Below, piece by piece: positions 23,902 through 32,902 of a stretch of DNA of 55,747 bases; the stretch's first letter is position 1; every line of letters starts with the position of its first letter. Origin of the DNA: Tieghemiomyces parasiticus (taxonomy: Eukaryota > Kickxellomycota > Dimargaritomycetes > Dimargaritales > Dimargaritaceae); the NCBI GenBank assembly GCA_027575765.1, contig JANBPT010000213.1, positions 1 through 55,747 on the forward strand, written 5' to 3'. The position numbers and the translations under genes are program-made. A model generated the notes under the pieces. It was not told the DNA's origin, searched no databases, and was given only the letters and a program-made list of their open reading frames with translations.

Positions 23902-24402
23902 CTAACGGCGGGGCGGGACAGCAACCTGCGGGACTCGAAAGGCGTTACCAACCTGGCTGGCGAGTGTGTTAAAGCCTTGCTTAATCTGTTGAATCGGCTG
24001 GGTAAAAACGTTGGTGGCCTGGTGCACTTGGTTCTGCATCTGGATCTTTTTGTTGTTCCACTCCATCTGCCATTTCTTGTAGGGGATGGGCCCGTTCCAA
24101 CCAATGGCGTTGCCGATACCGGTGCTGAAGAGGTTGGCAGCGTTACCGATCTCTTGGCCGAGGTTGGCAACATTGGTACCTACGTTTGTCAGACTGGCAC
24201 CAACCGCCTTGCCGACTGTTTCAACGTTGGCGGCAGCAGGAGCAAGGGCGCCAGTAGGGGGCCCGGTGGTCACGGTGGCAGCAGGGGTGGCTCCGGAGGC
24301 CGTCACGGTAACGGTGGTGGCGGCGGCGGCTTGCTGGGTGGGGGCGGCCGAGACGGCACCTAGAACAACAACCAGCAGGGCAGCACTAAGAGTAAGCTTC
24401 AT
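23902..24402 (-). CDS. small secreted protein, Ala/Val/Thr-rich then amphipathic
   Basis: A single exon on the minus strand encodes 166 residues, starting at the ATG at 24402. The signal peptide MKLTLSAALLVVVLGAVSA is followed by AP and a Thr/Ala/Val-rich stretch to about residue 60. A region rich in Gly, Asn and small hydrophobics (NVGTNVANLGQEIGNAANLF) follows. A Lys/Gln/Trp patch (YKKWQMEWNNKK) and a basic tail ending PPRR complete it. I do not recognise the family. It is probably secreted. It converges on hydrolase copy 4, the stop codons being 299 bases apart. An in-frame upstream extension exists but would bury the signal peptide. Confidence 0.7.
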   Translation of the reverse strand: MKLTLSAALLVVVLGAVSAAPTQQAAAATTVTVTASGATPAATVTTGPPTGALAPAAANVETVGKAVGASLTNVGTNVANLGQEIGNAANLFSTGIGNAIGWNGPIPYKKWQMEWNNKKIQMQNQVHQATNVFTQPIQQIKQGFNTLASQVGNAFRVPQVAVPPRR

Positions 24403-25847
24403 TGTGAGAGGGGAAAAAAGAAGGGAAGGGGGTGACTTGTATACAAGCGTGAACGGGGAATTCAAAGCGAAATTGGACCAGCCGGAAGGGATATGCGTCA
24501 GAATTAAAGTAAGCCAAAATAATGTCACGATGGTTGGGTTCGAGGTAGGAACGAGGGATCAGTAGGGATGTTTGATGGGAGGGGGCGCGCAGGCGAGATT
24601 AAATACACTGTTCAGTTGGGGGGAGGGCTCAATCTGACCAGCTCGGCCAAATAATAAAAAAAAGAGCAGTCCCACTACGCATTAGCTGTCGGAGGGCGAG
24701 AAAGAAACCATACCTATCCTCTCTAAGGTGATGGCATTTGCGAATCGTTGCCACGGTGGCTGGGTGGTTACACAAGCCAAGGGTCGTGACGAGAGGGGAG
24801 CCCGCCCTTTGCAGGCGTCGCTAAACGAATCTGGAGTCGGATGCGTGCCTGCTTTGCCCAGCTGGCTCGGTGTAGCGCATCTGGGATACCGGTTAGATTG
24901 AAATACAGCGAGGATGTAGGCGCAAACAGGAATAGGAGAGGAAAGGAGAGGGCTATCTGTGGCGTCGCTCGGACAAGGCCTCCGTTGACCATCTGCCGTT
25001 ATCTCAGAATTCCCGGTTGGTTTGTCACGCGTGGTTCGTCGGCGGCTGGGTTGGCAGACCTGTGGCGTGGTGATGGTTAGGCGGCTGGCGAATGTGGGCT
25101 CAAGGGGCAATTATAGCCCGCATATGACGGGTCAGGGTTATCACTGGTCCGGTAGCGAGCCTTACCGTCGTGTCACCCGAGACCACAAGGTCCGCTGGCC
25201 ACTACTGTCCCTCCACGGCTGCGACCAGCCTCGACATGACGGTGGAGTCGACTGTGTCCCTGTTCTTCCCGAAGGATGACCGTCCGGCCGAAGATTCTAC
25301 CGCAGGTAGCTTGGGGAGAAATTGACCACACAGCATTGGTATTGCTTCACCCGATTCAACCAATGTGGCCGTTAACAACCCTTGCCGGCCTGCATTGCGT
25401 CCGACTCTACTGTTAGTGTGGCTCAGTATAGGGGAACCTGCAGGACTTGCTGGCTATTGCCAACCTCCTGCGCTCACTACAACAGTCACGCCCAGGCAAG
25501 GATGGAGGCTAGTGTAATACGGTAATTGAAATGCTACAAAACCAGCTCTGCGGAATGTAGCCTGGTTTGGCCTTTGCCGAACTTCCAGGTAGTAGACCAG
25601 CAACGCATTTCCAGCCCATTCGAAGGGTGTTATTGACAGTGTCACCATGAATGCCGACGGGTGATTTTGCCAACCCTGACTGCCCTCCAGACCCTTTACA
25701 ATCCCGCCTTGGGGCAGTCCTAATGGTCTTGTTATTTTCCGGACGCCTTCCGCCAACTTGCTACTCTTCTCTTTTTTTTTGCCTGCGCTGGGCCCCCCTC
25801 CAAAGCCTACCGCCTCCATTCCTTCTCATTTCAAACTTGGTGCGGCC
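24403..25847. other. intergenic between divergent genes
   Basis: No gene is recognised. It must contain the promoters of the secreted-protein gene (minus) and the coiled-coil gene (plus). A minus-strand open frame at 24682-25110 has no features of a protein. Confidence 0.5.
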
Positions 25848-27748
25848 ATGGAATCGCACCGTAAGCCCCCATTCAGTATCTTGGACGCGTCGGTGTGCAG
25901 CAGTCGGCACCCCAACCTGACGCCCCCACTTGACGCGTTCCTCTCCCAAAGCAACGCCAATCTTTCCGACATCAGCCGGCGTACCTCGCTGGCGCACCCT
26001 ACAGGGGGCCCGCTGCTTTCGGAATCGGCTCCACAGTACTATCCGCCAGCGACCGGTGGGCCGACGGCGCTGGACCCGGAGTACGACGGTAGCGACTCTT
26101 TTGATAGCCATTGGACCTCACTGGTCAGCCTAGCCCACCCAAACCTGCCACCTCCAGACCGCGAGTCTGTCGACGAATTACTTGGCCGGAAAGGCGGGGA
26201 ACCGAACGTCCTCGCGACCGGCGGTGACCGCGTCGAGCGATCGGAGTTTCAGTTTCAGTTTCCGCCTTCGGGCCGGTCCGCGGTCGTCAACGACCGGGGA
26301 ACACTGGCGTATGCCGAGGCTTACTCGGCCATTGCGACCTCCGCCACGGCCGCCGTATCCTTAACGACATCATCCCGAGCGGGCTCCGTACGGGCATCAT
26401 CGTCCTCGTCGACGAGCGCCCCGTCACGGCGGCCCAGGTCGGCCCGCGCAAATACCACCGCCACGAGCACGGTTAGCGCGGCATCACGTCGATCCTCCAC
26501 AGCCGACTCCACCGCTCACATTTCAAAAAGCCCCCGGTCCCAGTCCACAGCACAAGACCACAGGAATCGACCGCTATCTTCATCCCTGGCTAGGCTGGAT
26601 CTTGATTCAGCCAATATGATGCAAACCCGCGTTAGGGATCCCCCGGAGCGAGCCACAGTCTCACGGCCGGATATTCCATCGCACCACCCCCCACCACCGC
26701 GGGACCCAAGTCCGAACCTAGTAGGCGGTGAAGCCCATCCAACTACTGCAGACCTCCAACACCAAGTCCTTCAACTGCAGCTCGAGTTGGCTCAGGTGCG
26801 CGAGCGTCATGCCCAGGAGGCCTTGCAGCGCGAACGGCAGCTAGCGGTGGTCATCGACCGGTACTACCGACACCCAGCCACCCATGAGGCTAGCACTTCG
26901 CTGTCGGATGCGGCCCTCCGGGATACCCTCCAGCAGGTGGTCGGAGCATACGAGGCTCGACTGGCGGACCTCCACGCCACCGGCCGCCGTCCCGAAGCAC
27001 AGCACTTCCCTACGCGCGGCTCTAGCTCCGACGGTCAGTACTCGTCCCGCAATCACCACCAGCTGCCCAGTGCGGCCTCCAGCCATACCGACGGCGGATG
27101 CGTTTCAACAACTGCAACGCAGCCATTTGCTGTGGCGGATAAGGCTCCGCCGAGTGCGATGGCGGAGGAGGCTCTAGTAGCCGCGCTGCGCCGCGAGAAC
27201 GAACTCCTCAAACTGCGACTGCACGCCTTTAACCACCCCGGCACCCGACGCGACGATGTAGTAGCAATGTCTCCAGCCGAATCGACAGCAGCGGCCATAC
27301 CGCCGAATAAGACCCAGCTCACGCGGGCCTTTATCCACCACGACAAGCTACACTGGAAATACCAATTATGGAAGGTGGACGACCTGGTCGACAGCGACTG
27401 CCGCTACCTAATCAAGGTAAGTAATGGTGATGGGGCGTAGCACTACAAAAGGGAGGGATCTGGTACTCCGGTTTATTTAAAGTCGGGCTGTTATATCTCG
27501 GTACCTCCTCTCGCGCCCCTTGCATATCGAATTAGATCCTAACTGCCTGTGTTCCCCCCCCCCTCCTCCAAACGTCACCAACCCCCCCCTTTCACGCACA
27601 CCCTGCCCAGGAATTCATGCTTTTGTTTAAGGTCAACGACCCCCGTCACCTCATGACGTGGCTGTACCTCCGCCGGGCGCGCCACCAGGAAAGACACACT
27701 GCCGCTTCACTACCCCCGGGCACTACGGCGCAGCATCCCCGCCACTGA
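25848..27748 (+). CDS. unrecognised Ser-rich coiled-coil protein
   Basis: Exons 25848-27416 and 27611-27748 join in phase 0 to 568 residues. The ATG at 25848 is preferred to an in-frame start at 25758 because the bases before it look like a T-rich leader. Residues 1-300 are Ser/Thr/Pro/Ala-rich and probably disordered. Residues 302-340 form a heptad-like coiled coil (LQHQVLQLQLELAQVRERHA). A second short helix with Leu spacing lies near 442-460. The C-terminal 60 residues are dense and ordered-looking (HWKYQLWKVDDLVDSDCRYL, then EFMLLF and MTWLYLRRARHQE), and this block, split by the intron, is the best target for a family search. I cannot name it. It converges on the DUF2009 gene. Confidence 0.75.
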
Positions 27749-27863
27749 ACCGTTCTCCATACATCAATTGTCTAGCCCACATGATGCAAAGGCCTTGCCG
27801 GGAGGAGGTAGTTCCCAGTGGTTTCGGCACTAAATTTTATCCGGTACGTTTTCGGTTTTACAT

Positions 27864-27869
27864 AATAAA
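27864..27869 (+). terminator. poly(A) signal AATAAA
   Basis: AATAAA 116 bases after the stop codon of the coiled-coil gene, in the 279-base gap between convergent genes. Confidence 0.45.
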
Positions 27870-27919
27870 ATATGTCCATCCTCTGGAGCCGTCCCGTCAA
27901 TCGGTGTCTAGAAATTGCA

Positions 27920-27925
27920 TTTATT
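27920..27925 (-). terminator. poly(A) signal AATAAA (minus)
   Basis: TTTATT on the plus strand gives AATAAA on the minus strand, 103 bases beyond the DUF2009 stop codon. Confidence 0.4.
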
Positions 27926-28027
27926 ACCCGAGTGCATAAGCGTGTGGATGATATTTTGATCGTCAAAGGAGAGGGTAAGATAGGGTGGCCCACCTACGGC
28001 ATGTCGGGGTGCAACGTCGCCGCCACA

Positions 28028-30399
28028 TCAGTACCCCTCACCGTTAAACCCTACAAAGCCGGACAAAAGGAACACCGGGTAATACGGCTTCTTTTCGATC
28101 TGTGAGCACCAATTCCACGCGGATGTGAGGCGGCCGTCGATGCACGACCCGGCGTCGTAAAAGTTGTCACCCCCGGACCCGTCAAAGGCATAGCGGAAGA
28201 AGTCGGCGAGGATCAGTTTCTTGCACGATTCAACGCTGCCGAAAGTCTGAACAATGTACTGGTAGAGGCCCCGGGCGTGTTGACGGTAGTGGGGTTGAGT
28301 GTAGATGGGGCCAGTGGTGCTGGAACCCGTACCGTTGCCGGTGTGGCCGCCGAAGGTCGAGGTCAGCGTGCTGGAGATCGTAGAGGAAAGGTTAGCGAAG
28401 AAGGAGCTCGTGGAAGAGTTGGCTGACGCGCTACCGTAGGGCGTGCCCGCATGGACAGGGGCCCCACCAGCTGACGTGCCATTGCCCTCCGTACCGGGCG
28501 CGGCGGGGCGGGGGATCCCATCGCCGTGGCTACCATTCTCGGTAATGTTGAGGGCGGCCGGTAGGGTGTCCAGGTACTGTAGACAGGTCACGACTGGGTT
28601 AAGGATACTGGCTACCTGGTTGTACTTGTCGATGAACATGAGGGCGTTAGGGACATTGTGGTCGGCTAGGTGGACCACCGACGAACCCACCCAGTACCCC
28701 GCAGATTTTTGGGCGCGGTGCAAGATGGTGTGGATGGCTCGTGACACGCGAGGGCTGGCCTGGACACGGTTGAGTCCTTGACCCGTGTCCTTCAGCCGGT
28801 ACGGGTTTCGGGTCGAGAGTAGGTCCTGGTCGGCCAGGCTCCATAGCATGAACATCTCGTGGGCCACCTCGCGCCATAGCGACAGGGTCTGCTTGACGTA
28901 GTGGTACTGGGTGCTGTGGTCGTGCGAGAGGCGGGCCCCGCTGCGCCCGTGGGCGATGGCCAGCGAAAAGTCGGCGTGCTCAACATTGTCCGGTGTGAAG
29001 TAGCGGGCCAAGTAAGACAATACTTTATCGCACGGGTCCCGGTTGGTGCGCAGGTAGCTGTGGTTGTCACCGATGCTATAGAGGCATTGGCGAATGGCCT
29101 CCTTGGGCAGGTCGGCGCTCGCGTACTTGCGGCACAGGGTCTCCACGGCCTGCTCTTTCTGCCGGGTCTCGGCCTGGATCCGCGGCCGGGGCTTGCCATC
29201 AGCAATGATCTCACGCGTCGCCACCGCCACCAATGGATCCTTCAGCAGATCGATCCCGCCCAGATCCTCGAGGTACGAGTGGACGGTGGTGACGGGCTTC
29301 ACGCAGCTGAACTGGAGCAGGTCCTGAACCTCCGGGATCATGGAGTCCTGCAGCAAGTACATGAGCTTGCCGTAGGCGTCGCGCATCTTCTCTGGGTTCA
29401 TAATCTTGTGCCGGCGGCCAATCTCAAAGATGTCCTCAAAGAAGTCGGCGTTCTCGGCGAAGGCCCGGTCCTCGAACAGTTTGCGACCTGCGCGGTAGTC
29501 ACTGGCCAGGAGTAGACCGGACAGGATGGCACACAGATCCTTAATTTGGGTTACCATCCGCCGTGACTTGTTACCGTAGCTGAGGATGTCCACGCGGTCC
29601 GTGTACTCGGACACGTTGAGCGCCGCCTCCAACAAACGCAGATACTTCCGCTCCGCCAGGGTCAGCCGCAGTGGGATGAACTTGGCTCGCTCGCCGATCC
29701 ATGCGCTGAAGTCCTTATCCCCATCCGTGAATGTGACCTCGCCGCTGACAGCGTTGAAATCAACCTCGGAGGCGGCAATCTGTCAAAAGTGTCGAGTCGC
29801 GGGTAATCCGGAGGGAAGAAAACAAAATTTAAGGTTAGTTAGCCTAAGGGTATCTCAGTGGGACATCTAACTGTAAAAACAGGGGGTGGCTGTCGGGTAG
29901 TATTAAAAAAAGGGGGGAGCGTACGCGGAGGCCGGCACGAGTGCGACCGGGTGGGTAGGCTTACCTTGAGGGCTGGGTCGGTCGGTATGGTACCTGGCTC
30001 GGCCTGAGCCGCAGAAGCAGTAGGGTCCACTACTGGGGCATTGGGGCTCTCACCGGTAGCGTCGGGTCGTAGCGGACGGAATGTGTGTGCCCGGCGTTTG
30101 CCCGTCCGGTGCAGCATGGCGCAGCACACCTCGCAAAACAGCTCGTCGCACTGTTCGCAGCGCACATCCGCGCCCTGATCCTGGCATTCCGTACAGTACA
30201 ACGGCTGGCCGTCTTCGCCAAGGACCGGGGCGGCCGTGGCCCGGCTCGCAGCCGCTACTGAGGTACCATCAGCTTCGTCCCCACTAGTCTCGGGGTCAGT
30301 GCCCAGGGCCAAGTCGTCCTGGTCGTCGTGATCCATGATGTCCTGTAGTCGGCGGCGGGGTTCGGGCTGTGCCGAAGGATGGCCCGGTGGGGTTGCCAT
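28028..30399 (-). CDS. B-box zinc finger + DUF2009 protein (UPF0652)
   Basis: Minus-strand exons 30399-29965 and 29779-28028 (GTAAGC donor, ACAG acceptor) join in phase 0 to 728 residues. Residues 68-107 form a B-box-type zinc finger: YCTECQDQGADVRCEQCDEL, with Cys at about 69, 72, 81, 84, 89 and 92/93 and His at 97 and 105. After the intron comes the DUF2009 region, beginning with an FSAWIGER segment and PLRLTLAERKYLRLLEAAL. Later segments include RMVTQIKDLCAILSGLLLAS and, near the C-terminus, AWNWCSQIEKKPYYPVFLLS. A Ser/Gly/Thr-rich insert of about 70 residues interrupts its C-terminal part. The molecular role of DUF2009 proteins is unknown to me; a scaffold or ubiquitin-linked role from the B-box is only a guess. 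It is transcribed divergently from the CHERP-like gene. Confidence 0.85.
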
Positions 30400-31230
30400 C
30401 GTGGAAGTGAGGGGGAATGACCGTGAGAGAGAGTGGGTGGTCGGGGCCGAGAGAAAAAGGAGTGGCGAGATGGCTGGAAGATAAAAAAATGAAATACGGA
30501 GGGAGGAAGTAGGTGAGATGGGTCTAAATGTGGGACAGAAGACACGGACGTAGGGCTTGCGCATACAAAGGTGTGGAGTAGCGTAGGTAGGTAGGGGAGA
30601 GGCGGAGTGCTTGACGGAGTGGGCTGACAGTCAGGTCGATTTCACGAATAAGGGCCAAGGCGTACGGCTGACCCGGCTATCGTGACGGCCATCGAGAACG
30701 TTGGGTGCATCGGCATTGGACCCTGCTCGTAAAGGCGAGATGGAAAGGAGTGGCGGCAGCTCCACTAGCGCGTGCGGATAATGCGCCCTTCATTCAGGAA
30801 CCAAGAGCGCACGCCACGCCACGCCACACCACGTCACTTACCCCCCCCCCCCCCTACTGCCATTGTCCTCGTGTGCCAGGGAGTTGGGTGGGGGGGGGGT
30901 GGAGTAAATAGAGGGTCTAGCACGCTGTAAGGCCCCCACGGTGGTGTGAATGTAGGGCGATTTTAGCAGCAGTGACTTGGTTGGTTAGCTCTGCCAAAAC
31001 CGTCGACCAATTCCTGCCATAAGCTCCACGGCTTCGCTCAGCCGCAAAGCGATTGATGGTTCCCTTCAAATGCCCCATATCCTCTCCCCTCCCAATGCCT
31101 ATATACCCAACCCAGTATTTCCTGTATCGGCGATTCGTTCATCAGCCTTCACCAACACACTTCTCATTGTCGAAAACGATAGTCGAAATCCCTACTACGC
31201 AGTGCAGTCCCCTTATCAATCCATTTATAC
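30400..31230. other. bidirectional promoter with C and G runs
   Basis: This 831-base gap separates the divergent DUF2009 and CHERP-like genes. It contains a short minisatellite of ACGCC-type units at about 30810-30830, a 14-base C run at 30841-30854 and a 10-base G run at 30890-30899. The C and G runs can pair as a foldback with a loop of about 35 bases. No TATA box is evident. Confidence 0.55.
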
Positions 31231-32402
31231 ATGCAGCCCTGGTCTCGGCCTCCACGCCAAGCCGATGCACCGCCGGGTGGTCCGGCACGGCCCCCGCCAC
31301 CATTGCATCCTATGGCACACGTCCCCAAGGGTGGCCACCCGCCCCCGCTGCCCTCTCACTGGCGTCCCCAGCCCGGTCACTTTAGCATGCAACCACACTC
31401 GATTCCACGTCCCTGGCCGCAGCCTGGGGCCCCGCCCTTCCCGTACCATCCGGCCAACCAGTTCCATTCCCGCCCCGATTTTCCCCCGCCAGCCCCACCG
31501 CACTTCCAGCCGCCGCCCTTTGCGATCGATTCAGGGATTCCTCACTTGCCGCCACCCCATGCCAGACCACCAATGCCTCCCGTCGCGCCGGTGGACAAGC
31601 CGTACCACCAACTCCCGGCAGCCCTCATGATTCCACTGGTCCATCCGGACTGCGAGCCATATACGCCCATCGATCCTGAGCAGGTCAGGTTGCCTTCTGA
31701 ACGTTTGCCCATCACGGTGGAGTTGCACCAGGCCGCTGAGGAGTTTTACCGCGGTATCCAGCAGATCAAGGAAGATTCCCAAGAAAAAGCAGCTGCCAGT
31801 GAAACGAGAAAACAAGAAGGACCGACGATTCCTATTGATAAGGACGGCTGGGAGACGGGGTACTTGGACGAATACTACCAATCGCGGCAGGAGAAAATGG
31901 GCTCCGATTCGAGTAGGAATATAAGCTCCAGGTCAAGTTCTGGTTCGAGTTCAAGCTCCGATAGCGATTCCGAATCTGAAGAGTTACCACAGCCAGTTTC
32001 AAGGGTACCGAATTTAGAACCGAGATCTGCTGCAACCGTACGGTCGGGTCCCGCCAGTATCCACCAAATGATTCCCAAAGAGAACAAGGGTTTCCAGATG
32101 CTAAAGAAGCTAGGTAGGTATCGTCTTTTTTCTATTCTCGGGGCGGCGAGTCAAAGTGAGCTCGCATCCACGCACACAAATTATTTGCTTACTAACTAGC
32201 CAATACCCATACATTGTGCTCCACGTCATATGCGACAGGGTGGGCCGGTGAAGGGACCGGTATCGGACAGAATCCCGATAGCCTAGTTGAGCCCATTATT
32301 GTTGACCCAGCTAATAAGAAAAAGCGCAAATTCCAGGGTATTGGCCATAACTCTGCGACGCCCTGGCGACGGCTGCAGAAGAAGGACCCCCTTGAGGAAT
32401 AG
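31231..32402 (+). CDS. CHERP-like G-patch protein lacking SURP/CID part
   Basis: Exons 31231-32113 and 32239-32402 give 348 residues. The first 120 are Pro/His-rich. From residue 125 the sequence follows the conserved middle of CHERP: YHQLPAALMIPLVHPD, then YTPIDPEQVRLPSERLP and a DGWETGYLDEYYQSRQEKM segment. A Ser/Asp/Glu-rich stretch follows. The G-patch spans about 285-335 (KGFQMLKKLGWAGEGTGIG and RKFQGIGH), with its first conserved Gly split by the intron. CHERP binds the U2 snRNP/SR140 complex and influences splicing, so a nuclear RNA role is likely. Animal CHERP carries SURP and CID domains before this region. They are absent here, and the 0.8-kb upstream gap is too short and shows no such coding sequence. 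An unseen upstream exon cannot be fully excluded. Confidence 0.72.
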
Positions 32403-32902
32403 GCATTTATCAGGCGTATAGGCACAATTGTCGGTGTTGCTGCATGGATTGGACGGTGAAATAATAAAGGCCCACGCTACCAGCAGGCTGAGTTTAAAGT
32501 GAAAATGCGCTGTTTACTTGGTCGTGGGGTTTGAACGAAAAGTTATGCAGGGTGGGGGGGGGGGAGGAATTGGGGGCGAATAAGAGGGGCAAAGTGATAC
32601 AGCCAATAGCAAGGCGCTGGCATGCCACCACAGGGAATAACAACATACCGGAATCTTGGTAGGAATCGCATTCAAAGTGCGGCTCGCTTGTCTAACCGAT
32701 GTCCCAGGGGTCCTCAGGCCTTGACCCACATTAGCCTCCACTTGTCCAAATAGAAGCCACGCGCTCGCCATTTGCAACCTTGTTCTATGGAACCGCCCAC
32801 AATTTACCTGCCGCGGGCACCTCCACCGGGACCACCCGCCATGTCACCGCCATCGGTGCTAGCGGAGTCCGTCCGCTCGACAGCCATCCCTTACACCCGA
32901 CC
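32403..32902. other. short intergenic region
   Basis: Holds the CHERP-like 3' end and the promoter of the STIL-like gene, with a 10-base G run near 32555. A frame opening at an ATG at 32787 was considered as a first exon and rejected because it does not stay open across the next intron. Confidence 0.45.
32463..32468 (+). terminator. poly(A) signal AATAAA
   Basis: AATAAA 61 bases after the CHERP-like stop codon. Confidence 0.5.

Noticed and set aside
24403..24528. Longer start for the minus-strand secreted protein
   Set aside because: The extension would place about 40 residues before a textbook signal peptide.
25758..25847. In-frame N-terminal extension of the coiled-coil protein
   Set aside because: The added residues are encoded by a T/C-rich leader-like sequence and look unlike the rest of the protein; the ATG at 25848 is more likely.
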